Positions 37,290 through 50,047 of a stretch of DNA of 64,000 nt are shown here, one piece after another. The stretch comes from Proteromonas lacertae (Eukaryota > Sar > Bigyra > Opalinata > Proteromonadidae): NCBI GenBank assembly GCA_002245135.1, contig NGBS01000618.1:18179-82178 (forward strand). Reading direction: 5' to 3'. The translations under genes were made by a program, and so were the position numbers. Numbering within the stretch: the stretch's first letter is position 1; each line of letters begins with the position of its first letter. The notes under the pieces were generated by a model. That model searched no databases. It was not told the DNA's origin and saw only the letters and a list, made by a program, of their open reading frames with translations.

Positions 37290-39994
37290 CTGGGTTCGAT
37301 AAAGGGCGTCCTTTTCGAATTTTGCCCTATTTTTGCCCCTTTTTTTTCAGCTGAAAAGAAGCCTGCCCCTTACTGCTCGGGCATAGTAATATTACCATGT
37401 GTTATGCTGTAGTATATTTTTTCTGATTTTTTGTTATAACTTTTCCATATTATCATCTAGATATACTAACATATGTTAAAAAGGATATATTATTGTGTAT
37501 TATAGCATAATAGTCATCTACTTTTCTTATGATTATATAATATCATATGTTTATGCATATATACTAATTATATAGAATATACATACTGTATATCATATTC
37601 TGATATGCATATATATACATTATGTACATTTCAAGGTGATTGACGTCACTGAACATAAATGAAATTTATATAATAAATAATTTTGTATATTACACATATA
37701 TCATATAGATAATTAAGAAGTATAGCTATAGAATGGGTATTTTCAGTTAATTGATAATCAATAGTACTTGTTATGATAATAACATAATATATTTCATAAA
37801 CTAATAGAAAAACTATTTCAAAATTACTATTTAGTATATTTTGCATACTACTTAATGTATTTCAAGCAATTATTTCAATACTTAGAAAATGGTTTGAGAA
37901 TTTCGAGCTATCATTTTGCATTTCAATTGTATATGGGTAAAACGAGAGATGCTGTGTATAGATACTTTAATGAAGATGTGGTGTTAAAGAAACCCCTTGA
38001 AAAATACAACAGAATTCAATGCAGAAGGTGCAAGGCAATGATTATTGCTCATTGCACTAATTTGAAACGTCATTACAAAAAGTATAAATATATTTATTAT
38101 ATTTATTAAATTAGATGTAGTGAAAAGCTAATCCAATCAAAACTTACATAATTGAGATATGATGAACGTGCAATAAACTTAATGGTGACCAAATATCTTA
38201 TAGAAAATAACTTAGCTTTCAGAACCATACAATCTAAATCCTTTAAAAATCTAATATATACATTAAATCCAACTACAAAGTCAATAACAATAAACAAAAT
38301 AAAAGCATCAATGAACGAAGAAGCAGAAAGAATAGTAAAGGAAATTGTAGATAACAGTAAAATATGTATAATTGTGGACGCTTGGAAATCAGTAACCAAT
38401 GAAAACGTTATTAATTTGGCAATAAAGAAAAGCAGTGATATTTCGTTTTTGGAATCCATTTATTTACATAAACGAGAAACATCAGAAAATATAGTGGAAT
38501 TAATAATTCAAACATTAGTGAAGTATAAACTAGATATTAAAAACATTGTTGCTGTGAGTAGTGATAACAACTACACCATGAAAAAGATAAGTAGTATTTT
38601 AGAGAAAAAAATAAATAGACCTGTAGTAAAGTTTGGATGTTTAGCACACATCCTAAACTTAATCAGTAAAAAAGTATTCGAAATAGAGAAATACAAAAAA
38701 GTGATAGTCATGTGTAATGACATTATTCATAAGTTAAATAATAATCAAAAGATTAGAGAAACTATATATTCAATTATACAAAAAAATATCCAAATACGCA
38801 AGGGTTGTGATACGAGATGGTCAAGCTATAGCGATGTATTTAGAAAAATATTACTCAATAAAGAAATTTTATTACAGATAAAATTATTAAAGGAAGAAGA
38901 TATACAAGAAATTAAAGAATGCTACAAGATTGCAAAATATATTTCCACAAATATACACTTATTATGCAAAGATTCATCTACATTAAATGATGGTTTCAGA
39001 ATATTGACCAAAATTAAAAGAAAGTTAATGAAAAGGTCATCAAGTGAAAAAGAACTTATTAAAGACATTATAAAAAAAGAGACTAGACATGCAAACTACA
39101 GCATTTTAGCTCTATATGAATTTTTAGACATAAACAGTAAACATAAATTTTCAGACATGGAGAAGGATAATATAAAAAGATATATATTATCTAAATTCAG
39201 CCCTATTTTAAATCAGAAAGCATTAAATGAGATTTATCATTTTGAAAGAAGAAAACCATACTGCAAAAAGTGCCCTTCAGATATATTTTCGAAAAAGATA
39301 TCAACTAATATATGGTACAATATGTATGGAGTTTTTTACCCAAATGTTAAGAAGCTATATGATATTCTTTCAACTATTCCTGTCACAAGCTCATTTATTG
39401 AACGTTCATTTAGTATTGAGGGAATAGTTCATAATCATATTAGAAATAAATTACAGCTTAATACTATAAATAATATTTTAAGAATAAAATATGATTTATT
39501 AAAAGAAAAAAACAAAGAAAAAGATATAAATGAAGATGATAATGATATTAGTGAAGAAGAATATAATTTAGATGTGCTGAATGAAATTGATAACAATATA
39601 GTATATGACACTTTAGATTATCAATGTTCTGGTGATGAAGATGAAAGTTCTGGTAGTTCTAGCGATGAAGGTTTAAGTGATGAAAGTTCTAGTGATGAAG
39701 GTTTTAGTGATGAAGGATCTCAAAGCCCTTACTTTTAAGGCTATTATTATAATGAAATATTATTGTTTGTTATTGTTATAAGATAATAATACATAATTAT
39801 GAAAAGAATAAATATTTTTATAGCGTTTAATATCCCTAAAATCGCACAAAATATAAAAATTCAAATAAAATAATTGAAAAGGGCAAATTGTACCCTTTTC
39901 TATTTTTAGATAGTATAAAGGACGCCCCTTTCAATTTTTGCCCGGGACATGCCCTTGTCCCGCCACTGCCCTGTCCCTTTATTATTCAACCCAG
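37290..39994 (+). mobile_element. hAT transposon, 2705 bp, left arm only
   Basis: Bounded by short imperfect terminal inverted repeats (both ends begin CTGGGTT read inward) and an 8-bp target duplication, ATCTAAAC, as expected for hAT elements. The subterminal regions are rich in GCCC/GGGC tracts (37305-37390 and 39885-39985), very unlike the AT-rich surroundings; these are likely transposase-binding repeats. It encodes one hAT transposase. The right arm preserves the empty site, so insertion came after the arms became separate. Confidence 0.93.
37933..39738 (+). CDS. hAT-family transposase with BED zinc finger
   Basis: Exon 1 (37933-38081) encodes a BED-type zinc finger (CRRC...HCTNLKRHY). 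Exon 2 encodes the catalytic part; counting from the codon at 38152, motifs are IIVDAW (D76), SSDNN (D138), FGCLAHILNL, DTRW (W223) and the C-terminal dimerisation block VTSSFIERSFS with E417. D76, D138 and E417 fit the hAT triad. The tail is an acidic Ser/Asp/Glu repeat. Splicing decides integrity: a 33-nt intron (38082-38114) runs into a TAA at 38149, but a 75-nt intron (38082-38156) joins the exons in frame into 576 aa. I prefer the second. The enzyme would move the 2705-bp element by cut and paste. Confidence 0.85.
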
Positions 39995-40191
39995 ATCTAA
40001 ACTGAAACTCAATACTGGATAATCCACAATATTCATTGTTATTACACTAATTATTAAACAACTTCCTTGACAATTTGTATTGATTTGAGATACTACATCG
40101 TAAGCAGCTGTGCAGCTTATATCTTTCATTTTATAACTTCCTTTATATACTAAATTTCTTTCATTTGTTATAAAGGAAGTGATTATCTCAT

Positions 40192-40512
40192 AACTTTTCA
40201 TTAAGTGGTGATAATTGTAATGGTAATTTATTATACAGTAATGCGATAACATACAGTTTACTTAGTCGTAACTATCAAAACTTAATGAAAAGTTATGAGA
40301 TAATCACTTCCTTTATAACAAATGAAAGAAATTTAGTATATAAAGGAAGTTATAAAATGAAAGATATAAGCTGCACAGCTGCTTACGATGTAGTATCTCA
40401 AATCAATACAAATTGTCAAGGAAGTTGTTTAATAATTAGTGTAATAACAATGAATATTGTGGATTATCCAGTATTGAGTTTCAGTTTAGATGAGATAATA
40501 ATCAAATGTTAA
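40192..40512 (+). pseudogene. 3' fragment of an unknown gene, cut at the palindrome centre
   Basis: A frame open from ~40192 through the unique spacer into the right arm ends at 40512; the ATG at 40285 is internal. The peptide after that ATG (MKSYEIITSFITNERNL..., then DISCTAAYDVVSQINTNCQG) is also encoded inverted at 40201-39986 in the left arm. Because the frame continues uninterrupted across the spacer, the right arm plus spacer looks like the original order, and the gene's 5' part was lost at the centre. It converges on the right CSN1 copy. I do not recognise the protein. Confidence 0.45.
40207..40279. other. Spacer at the centre of the inverted repeat
   Basis: About 73 bp that are not self-complementary; base pairing between the arms stops at 40206 and 40280 and is patchy just inside. 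It is open in the frame of the neighbouring plus-strand fragment. Confidence 0.8.
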
Positions 40513-40686
40513 TAATCAACCGTCTGTTAATTTATCTTTTGTTGAATGATATATATAGCTTAATATGTTTATACATGATTTTATGATTAGAAACACATAC
40601 TACAAAAGAGGTCAACTAATACTTACTAGAGGTCATAACCGATTTATACAAACATATATTAATAAAAACAATATAATTAATCAGTT

Positions 40687-42095
40687 TCAATTACTAATAT
40701 GTTCTATCGAAATGCTCAGATTTCTTTGGACTAAATGACCATGAGAACTAGGTGCTCTATAGTCAGATTTATAAATAAATAAAATTAGTAAATAAATATA
40801 TACATTTGACTTTCTTCAAATATAAATATTGATTCTCTTTATCAATTTCACCGTCAATAATTCCTGTAATTATCAAATTGTTCATTTCTTTTTGAAAATT
40901 ATCTAAATTATCACCAAATTCTTCTGCCATTAATGATAGTTTAATGATAGCATATGGTTTGAAGTACTGTTCTAATGATGCTTTCTTGAATAAACCTACA
41001 ATTGCTACATTCGTAAATCTGAGAATATAATCATTTTCAATGAATCTCTATTACAATAATAATAAAGATAAAAAAATAAAAAAAATATGTAAAATTTGGG
41101 TATAAAAATGAATATACATTATATATACATTCATTTTAATCCAAGATAATCTATAGGACTTATAATCACATTGAGTAATAGAATTAAACAATACTTTCAA
41201 ATTTGGATATGATTCTTTAATAATCTTCATTAATGTTGAATTATTCACTACCTCACTCAATAATTCATCTCTGCTTGAACCACAAATGAAAGAAATTACA
41301 AAATATATAATCACATGATTAAACGGCATAACTTCTTCTTTATACCTTCTTGATAATATTACATCTCTTAATATCCTTGAAGCATCTCTTAAATTTCGTT
41401 TATATTCTTCTAATTTGCAGGGTGTGATGATTTTACTTAAAGCATAACATACGTTCAAACCATGATAAATTTCTAAACTTTGATTCTTTAATTCTAATAG
41501 TCCTTTATTATATTGACTGTGATTTAATAGACTTTTACCATCACCGAAGATAGAGACTAAACTACATATCTTTAATTGAGTTAATCCTCGATCTTTGTCT
41601 GTGTTGCCATATTGTCTGGATTGGACTAACGATGCGACTGCTTTGTTGTATTCGTGTTTGTTTGCGAAATATTCTGCTCTGTTTTCTAAATCAAGCTATG
41701 AATTTCAAATAATCTTGAAAATATACCTTTCTAGTTGTTTCAATGATTTTTAAGTTATGTGACTTTACAGTGTCCTTTAATATGTCATCAAAGTGAAATT
41801 GATGTTTTGCATTGATTTGTTTAAGCTATAATTGTTATTAATTATTTCTATACTTCTTCAATAAAAGCTGGAATGTGCTTGCTGTTGCTGTACTTAAGTG
41901 CTTCTAGAAAAGCATGTCTAGAATACTCATTGTTTCTATCTGCCATATAAACTAGTCTTGAAATCTACAGTGATGTAAATTAAAGTAGAATACCTTCTTT
42001 AAATCTATATAATCTTCAGAATATGATAAAATATGTTCAAATGGATCTCCTTGCGATGAAAATGGTGAGTCGTTTGATCTATCTGAAAAACTCAT
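40687..42095 (-). CDS. CSN1: COP9 signalosome subunit 1 (CSN1/GPS1), right copy
   Basis: Mirror image of the left CSN1 gene, with the same six exons and the same splice sites, and no difference seen in the coding stretches compared. ATG at 42095, TGA ending at 40687. The intact frame shows that duplication is recent or that the two are alleles. See the left copy for domains: N-terminal helical region, TPR-like middle and C-terminal PCI domain. Promoter sequence is duplicated as well, since the match runs far upstream of the start, so both copies should be equally expressed if both are real. Confidence 0.8.
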
Positions 42096-43060
42096 TATCA
42101 ATTTTAAAAAATAATGGATGGCTCACTTACAATTAAAAAAAGAAAAATAACTCAAGCCACTATAAGAATTCTAATCTATTTTGCAAATAGGACTTATATA
42201 CTTGACCCAAGCTGGGCTCGTTGAATTTTGACTTTAACACCATTTTCTTTTCGTTTTTTAATTGTCTTTAAGTTTGAATAAAAAGCCAATACTCTACACA
42301 TCTATTAATTACATGTTGAAGTTTGTATTTAGCTATAAATTAAAAATATCAAATTTTAATACTTTTTAGATAGACTTTTAATAGAAATTCCAACTCGACA
42401 GAACCAACAATATTTCTAAATTAAGTAATATTTCATAACTAAATTCGCTTGCTATTAGTAAACTATCAAACACTGGGCAATCACTTTGTACCGAAGACTT
42501 ATTAGAATTCTCGAATTATTCTTAAAGATAATATATAAATTGTAAATCTATGTGAGTAAAGCTAAGAAAATATCTCCTTGTATATAAATGACATTTCAAA
42601 TTTAGAGGATCTATTCTAATTAGTTGTTATATAGTTATATCTAATGTTTAATTGTATAATTATAAAATTTATATTGCGTTATATGCACTTTCAAAGTAAT
42701 ATAGTAGAAAAAGTGATTAGCAACCTATATTACATATAACTTCAGATTGAATATTTATTTATTTGATTCATGATAGAGAAATTAATACATATTCATTAGT
42801 ATATGAAGAGAAAAATGAGAAAATAAAAAAAGTAAAAGAAGTAAAAATACATGTAATTGTCATCTTTTAATGTAATTTTATTATTTGTGTAAAATATTAT
42901 CATTTTGATTGTAATTAGTTATTTTAACTATTTTTGTATATAAACATGCATATATTTGCTAATTGTATAGAATAATATTCATAGTATCATGTGTATATAC
43001 ATTTAATGAAAAAGTAAATGATTTATACATTGATGATTAAGAAACAATTATAAAGAAGAA

Positions 43061-43212
43061 ATGTGTGATGAAAATGATGAAATAATTACATTGTTAATAT
43101 ACGAAAGTGATATAAAGAAGTTCAAAGATGATAATTTAGGAATAAATAGATTAGATAATGTTGAGGAATAAGAAGAGGTATTAGAAAAAGACAAGAAGAG
43201 AAGAAGACAGTA
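43061..43212 (+). pseudogene. Small degraded ORF (right copy)
   Basis: A 36-residue acidic peptide from the ATG at 43061 to TAA at 43171, followed in frame by a Lys/Arg-rich stretch to the next stop. It is identical to the inverted copy at 34712-34560. It is probably a gene fragment, and its role is unknown. Confidence 0.35.
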
Positions 43213-43522
43213 AAGAGAAGTATTTTAATTGATTGAATTATGCGATGTTGTTATAAGCCATTAGGAGATTTATGCCGTTGGGAGATAAATGGGTTTTATA
43301 GAAAATAATATGACAGTAGAGGGCTAGGTAGTGAGTTATATTCAAATATAATCTTATTTTGGTATATAAGCTACATTTGCGATATATTTTATTTAAAGCT
43401 TCTGGAGACAAAAATTCATCACCTGAGATGAATAAGATGTGAAAAAAAAGATGTTAAGGTAATTAAAAAAGGAAAAATAAAAATTGAGTTCAAACCTCTT
43501 TCAAGCCTATAATTTCAAATTC

Positions 43523-44300
43523 GGGGTATTTTTTTTTGAACAGCTGCTCAAATTTTGAACAGGCTGTTTCTAAAAGCGCCATGAATCTCATATTGAAATT
43601 TGTCTGACTATTATTAATTATTTTAGCTTTTCTGAATTGTGTGTGGTATTTAGACATCATCAATGTTAATCATTAGAAACAATTAGATCGTTCTAGGTAT
43701 CAGTCTATTATAAATAATATCTGTACACTGGACCTCCAGTTTTTTCTATTCTAATCTCTCTATTTAGAGAGAATAATAAAAAACAAATAAAATTGACGCA
43801 AGCCAGGTTTGAACATTTTTTCAAATTTTTATATTTTGAGCACCTGCCTCCTATAGGAAGTAAGGGCGCAATATAATAATATATTATGTGTATATGATGA
43901 TTTTATCAAACATTCATTTAATAATATTAATCAAATTTTCATAATCTAGCTATTTCCTTAATTAGTAACAATTGATTCCTAGCAAAATAAAATAATACTA
44001 GCTAATAACGCTTGTCTATCAGTCTATATATTATAAGACCTATTTGTACTATTATTAAACATATTTGTAAATATTGCGAATTATAACAAACAAAACACTA
44101 ACAAATGTATATTTATTTGTTACTCAGTGATAATTTAACAATTTTCTTAAAAACAAATCATTAAAGTAAATTTTGGCAATCTTACATCTATTCGAGTAAG
44201 TCAACATATTAGCCATTGGATAAGTTAAGAATTTAAAATCATCTACTTCTCGTTTTATAATCATGAATTTTGACAATTTGCTTTCTAAAGCATTTCTTAT
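43523..44300 (+). repeat. Left terminal inverted repeat of the foldback element
   Basis: It pairs base for base with 45563-46340 (coordinates sum to 89863). It begins near a palindromic GAACAGCTGCTC motif and ends at the start of the NALESKLSK coding-like segment. Confidence 0.88.
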
Positions 44301-44360
44301 ACCTACAACGAAGATATCTCTATTGAATTGTAATTGATATACTTCTACTAATCTTTTCAT
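44124..44360 (-). pseudogene. Coding-like segment at the inner edge of the foldback repeat
   Basis: A 78-residue frame whose last 57 residues (RNALESKLSKFMIIKREV...KLLNYH) are repeated exactly at 45563-45739 in the opposite repeat; only the first ~21 residues are unique to this side. I do not recognise it. It could be the C-terminus of a lost element protein. Confidence 0.3.
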
Positions 44361-45562
44361 ATATTATAAAGCTACTTCTTTTATATTCAATTTACCTCTC
44401 ATGATTTAGCTTTCAATATCTCAACTTTTACAACCATTCTTTAAAAATTTTCAGGTGTAAGAAGATCTTTATCATTTGTAATTGTAACCATTTTTATCAT
44501 TTGTAAGTATAAATATCATAAATTACTTCAATTGGTGGAATTCCATTTTCATTTAACTTACTTATTTAGTAATAATCTAATGTCATAGTTTTTTCACCTT
44601 CAAACAATTCAATTAACACATCGGGTTGTTAATTACTGTATGTACTAAATACTTGAGTATTATTAACTAAAATGTTAATAATTCTTTTAATCTACACAAT
44701 TATTACACCACTAACTTTTATAACAACATTTCATTTTATAACAACATTTCATCCAGTTTCTCATCTCTATCAACACTATTGTAAAAGTAACAGATTGTAT
44801 TCCTGCAGTAAAAGCTAAATCTATTTAAATTGAATTATATGCACATATTCTATGCATAAGGTTTCTAACATCATTTTTTGCTTTTGTCTTATTATAAACA
44901 TTCTAATTTGTATTGTTTAATACTCATAATATCTTCAAAATTCAAAAATTGGTTCAAACTTTAGCTTGAAAATCCCATTTATTTTTGTGTTTTTTGGATG
45001 ATATATGTGGATTATGAAATATTTTTTGTATATAATAAATTTATTTACACATCTAGAACAAAATGACAACAATAATTATTTTTAAAAGTAAAGTAGAAGA
45101 AAAAATGGTAGTAGAATATCCACAGATCCCCCATTGCTTGAACAATTTGAGAAAGCTGGATATAAAGTAGAAGCAGATATATATATAATCCAAATATTAT
45201 AATGGTTATTGAAATCACAGTTGATGTTAGTGATTATTTAAAAGAATATTAATATCTTATATTCTGGAGGATGTTTTTCAATTATTTTCAAGTATATATT
45301 ATCCTAAAAGTTGATTATGATTGTCTATTATGTAATTAAATTCTTAATTAGAGATGTTTTTATAAAACAACATTAGAGGATAAGAATGTTATATTTTGTA
45401 AACAGATAGAATAGTAGAAGAATATTGATTGTGTAAATAAACACATAAGCATATATGTCAATTTCAATCAAGTAGTTAAAACATAATATGGCAAATGAAA
45501 AGAAATAGAATCTATTGATAACAAATATAATTCAATTATAGTTAAATGTACATCTATTGTTA

Positions 45563-46340
45563 ATAAGAAATGCTTTAGAAAGCAAATTATCAAAATTCAT
45601 GATTATAAAACGAGAAGTAGATGATTTTAAATTCTTAACTTATCCAATGGCTAATATGTTGACTTACTCGAATAGATGTAAGATTGCCAAAATTTACTTT
45701 AATGATTTGTTTTTAAGAAAATTGTTAAATTATCACTGAGTAACAAATAAATATACATTTGTTAGTGTTTTGTTTGTTATAATTCGCAATATTTACAAAT
45801 ATGTTTAATAATAGTACAAATAGGTCTTATAATATATAGACTGATAGACAAGCGTTATTAGCTAGTATTATTTTATTTTGCTAGGAATCAATTGTTACTA
45901 ATTAAGGAAATAGCTAGATTATGAAAATTTGATTAATATTATTAAATGAATGTTTGATAAAATCATCATATACACATAATATATTATTATATTGCGCCCT
46001 TACTTCCTATAGGAGGCAGGTGCTCAAAATATAAAAATTTGAAAAAATGTTCAAACCTGGCTTGCGTCAATTTTATTTGTTTTTTATTATTCTCTCTAAA
46101 TAGAGAGATTAGAATAGAAAAAACTGGAGGTCCAGTGTACAGATATTATATATAATAGACTGATACCTAGAACGATCTAATTGTTTCTAATGATTAACAT
46201 TGATGATGTCTAAATACCACACACAATTCAGAAAAGCTAAAATAATTAATAATAGTCAGACAAATTTCAATATGAGATTCATGGCGCTTTTAGAAACAGC
46301 CTGTTCAAAATTTGAGCAGCTGTTCAAAATAGAACTTTCC
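45563..46340 (-). repeat. Right terminal inverted repeat of the foldback element
   Basis: Reverse complement of 43523-44300, including the 57-residue coding-like segment at its inner end (45563-45739 on the plus strand). A second short frame at 46200-46397 runs off the repeat into the flank and is probably fortuitous. Confidence 0.88.
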
Positions 46341-46655
46341 TCAAATTCAATATTAAGTATAAAGAAATTAAAGTTATCTAATTCTAATCATTTTTAGCCT
46401 TAATTTCGTTTTCTACTATTGCTACAGATGTTTAATATTAAGTATAAACAAGCAGTGATACATATATAACTGAGTAACCAGAACAATAAAATATAAGTGT
46501 ATTTTTGTAATATTTATGGGATTTAGATTACGTTTATAACTTCAACGCAATCTAAAATCCATTTATCTCCCAACGTTATACAACAAATGTATTTGATTTC
46601 ATCATATATTTAACAAACAAATATTATTAAACATTTAGAATATTAATTGATTAAA

Positions 46656-49600
46656 CTACAAATCTTTATAGAATGTTATTTCACTAATAAAGATATAATA
46701 TTCTACATCACTGAATTTGAATATATTATTAAATATAATAATATCATTTATATCAACAATTTTATCCAATGTAGTAATGCTTATATATTTGTATATTGTT
46801 AATGTAATTTTTGTAACATTTATTTCATTATAATGGATTTGCGAATTATTTATTGACTTTATAATACCAAAATGAATATTTTCTCCACTATGGAAGGATA
46901 TAATTGAATAATAATGAATAGATGGAAATGTTTTAAAAAGGTCAGATATTGATCTAGAATCATTAATAACTAGATTATATTTTCTATTGATCTTCATTTT
47001 TTCATTATAATTATAAACATATATTTGGTTAATTGATGATATTGTATTTAAGATTGATGTTTTTTGATGATTATTACTTATAGAGATGTTTTTTATTTGT
47101 TTATAACTTCTTTCATAAACACTTGTACTCTGGTGAATAAGCGGGCCTATATTAGACAAATATTTAATTAAGTGAACCAAATCATGACAGGATGGAGTGA
47201 AGAATATATATAATTCCATAATATTTAAATTAGTTACTAAAATGTCTTCCATCTTATTTAAAGTGATATTACTGAATTGATAGTTTAATGCATTATTTAC
47301 TATATCTATGATGTTGAATAATCCATCATAAATCATTATTTCACTCTCTTTTCTTAATTTTATTATCATTAGAGGTAGGATATATAAAAAGAAGTGGTTT
47401 TGTTCTATCATGTTATACTTTGTAAATTTATTTAGCTGAAGATTGTAAAATGATGAAGATTGAGTATAAACCATTTTAAATTGATTATTGTTGTATAAAT
47501 TAATTATATTGTCTTTCATTTGATCATAAAACCTATTAAAACAGTTGTTTATTGTATGCATCGCATCAAAAGTTATTAAGTTAATGTCATAGTAAATTAA
47601 TGATCGAAAACTGCTTTGTATATCTTCTTTGTGTTGCTTTTTATTGAAAGTTCTTAAAAATCTACTATATGAATAGTTATTAAATATATGGAATAGTCTT
47701 TTTTCTTTATATTGATAAAATTGAGGATATAAATTCTGATACTTCTTCTTATAAGCTCTCATTGAGTCTTTTATTTTTAATTTTCTTCAACTACAACATT
47801 ATTGATTATTTTATTAATAGTAATGATTTTGGTAGTTGCTGTGCAAGTTCTACAGAAACTATTACTACCTACGAAATTATGTAATTTCATTAGTTTTATT
47901 ATTCCAATCATATCACCTACTATACTTACCAAATATATATTATATTTGACACCTTCTACCTCTATACCTTTAATAAATATATTGTTTAATTCATCAACTA
48001 CTAATTTTGTAATATCATTTATATTATCATCATTATCACTTATATTTATTACTTGAAGTAATTTACTGTCATTATAATTATTTAATACTTTGTATGATAA
48101 AACATTTACACTTTTTTTAATAAAGCTAAAGTGATTTATTTCAACACCATCACTACTGATCTGTAACAAAATATGTCTGAAATTTTCTCTATTTACATCT
48201 AAATTATAAATGTTTTTGTAATTGTTACTACTATAAATGCTCTTATATTTGCTTTTATTATTATTAATTGAATCATCAAATTTAATTATTTTCTTCTTCA
48301 ACATTTTTCTAATCCCACTTTCAATTGTAATATAATTATTTTTGTCTGGTTTTTTTAATCCTACTACCTTTTCAACATAATCTCGTAAAGGCTTGAATGT
48401 TTCTTTTAAATGTAAATTCTTTATTGTTTCTATTGAGTTTAATTGTTTCAATAACTTATTTACTTTATCTTGAGATATAGAATTCTTCAGAAAGAAATAG
48501 TATAAGTATACCGATAATTTTTCTTTATCACTATCGCCATTTCTACCTTCATATTCACTATCTCTATCATCATATAATACTGAATCATCTAATATTTCAT
48601 CGTTATCATCATCATCATCACGAAAACCAACATATCCATCATCATTACCATCTCTTCCATTTTCATCTACAGCTATTTCCTCTTCATCAGTCATTATTTC
48701 TAATTCAATTTCATCTCCATCATTACTATCTTCATCATATACATTATTATTTCTATTAGAAATGTCATTCTTTGTTATATTATTAAGAATATTATAATCT
48801 TCATCATTAGTATTATCATCATTGTCAGAACTATCTGTTTCATCTTCATAACCATCTGCTGCAATATCATCATATTCGTTACTTATATTATTATTATCAA
48901 CATCTATTCTTTTATTATTGTGTGTATCTTCTCTATTAATTACTTTTTCTCTTCTTTTTCTTTTTCCTCTATTCATTACACTATCAATATTTATTTCATC
49001 TAGTGAAATATAATGAACTTTATCTTCTACAGAGTATTGAATAATGTACTTACCTTTTCTATATTCTTCATTAATTGTTTCTTTAATTTTCAAAAAATCT
49101 AATACAGCTGATTTATTGTTTCTACTTGATCTTGTAACATATCCTTTACTTTGTATTGTATAATTATATGACAATATTCTATCAATTATTACATTTGTTA
49201 AATAATAAGGAAAATCAATTCTAATTGATTTACCAACCAAATATTCCATATCTTCCACTGATTTTTTACTAGTATAATTTCTTTTGAATAAAAATGGATT
49301 GATAGAATCTAATACACAATAATTATTATTTATATAATCTATATCATTAATACTACTTACCATTTTTTTATTATAATTGATTGTTTTTCCCTTTATTACA
49401 TTAAAACTTTTATAGAATTGAGGATAATATAATTTCTCTATTATAACCTCTTCATTTGCTTTCTTTATAATTTCTCTATCCAACTCTCCTATTACATCAA
49501 ATACATATTTTACACACTTTCCAAAATCTCTGTATTTATTATTAATTCTTTTATAACAATCAATTAACTTATAAAACAATGGTATATTTCTTTCTACATT

Positions 49601-50047
49601 TGTAGTAATTACTTTACTGAAATATATAAAAGCAAGAAATAGAAAGTTATCAATAACTTTATCCATTATTACATCTTTTTCATTATTATAGAAAAGAAAA
49701 TCTTCATTTTTATTATCTAAATTTTGTCTTAAGTAATATTGAGCCACTTTTGTAGATATGAATTGATTTTTATAAATTATAATAACATTAAATCTTAACA
49801 ATGTAATGATGATGGATGGTTTGTCTGTTTGAAAATATATATTTACTTTCTTATTATTGTATATATTAATTAATTCATCAATATTTGTGAATTCTTCATA
49901 AAAAACTACTTCATAATATTTTTGAGTATTTTCATTGAAATTATAAATAGTATCATCAACTACCAACACGTTGTAAGAATTACTATAATAAACATCATCA
50001 TGTATTATATTAGGGTATAATTGAACTAGAATGTCTAAAAATTTCAT
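46656..50047 (-). pseudogene. tnp2/CACTA-Plavaka-like transposase, frameshifted copy
   Basis: Mirror copy of 30551-33943. The frame from 50047 stops at 47777, just after the CRTC motif, because an A5 run in the left copy is A4 here; the remaining 368 residues continue in another frame (47762-46656) with the DAMH and YERSYKQ motifs intact. Loss of one base in a homopolymer could be a real mutation or a consensus error. If real, the product lacks two of the three probable catalytic residues. Apart from the indel, the two translations match wherever compared. Confidence 0.8.

Larger units (their letters stand above)
24933..40206 (+). repeat. Left arm of a giant inverted repeat
   Basis: From 24933 the sequence reappears reverse-complemented in 40280-55664. 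Paired coordinates sum to 80597 near the outer end, 80598 then 80599 after two one-base indels, 77773 between the right-arm foldback insertion and the hAT insertion, and 80486 at the inner end. The two large steps (2826 and 2713) are exactly the foldback element plus 8 bp and the hAT element plus 8 bp. The arm contains the KNTC1 3' end, a small acidic gene, a gene remnant, a tnp2-like transposase, a short inverted-repeat element and CSN1. Its outer edge falls inside a KNTC1 exon at the shared string TAATAAAG. Confidence 0.95.
43523..46340. mobile_element. Foldback element with 778-bp terminal inverted repeats, right arm only
   Basis: 2818 bp flanked by the 8-bp duplication TCAAATTC (43515-43522 and 46341-46348). 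The terminal inverted repeats, 43523-44300 and 45563-46340, are nearly identical, with scattered mismatches concentrated in the outermost ~15 bp (GGGGTATT against GGAAAGTT). Each inner end carries the same coding-like segment (NALESKLSKFMIIKREVDDF...). The 1262-bp interior (44301-45562) has no intact transposase, only a mosaic of short coding-like pieces (for example LLEQFEKAGYKVEAD near 45140). It is best described as a non-autonomous foldback or Mutator/hAT-like element; the 8-bp duplication suits hAT, and the very long repeats suit MULE/foldback types. Confidence 0.85.
43276..46575. mobile_element. Short inverted-repeat element (right copy), split by the foldback element
   Basis: The same 17-bp terminal repeats as at 34024-34497 occur at 43276-43292 and 46559-46575, but the interior is interrupted at the site TCAAATTC by the 2818-bp foldback element. 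This gives a clear nesting order: short element first, arm duplication or allele split next, foldback insertion last. Confidence 0.65.

Noticed and set aside
43523-43560. Calling the foldback element a Mutator (MULE) element outright
   Set aside because: The target duplication is 8 bp rather than the usual 9, and no transposase is present, so the superfamily is left open.
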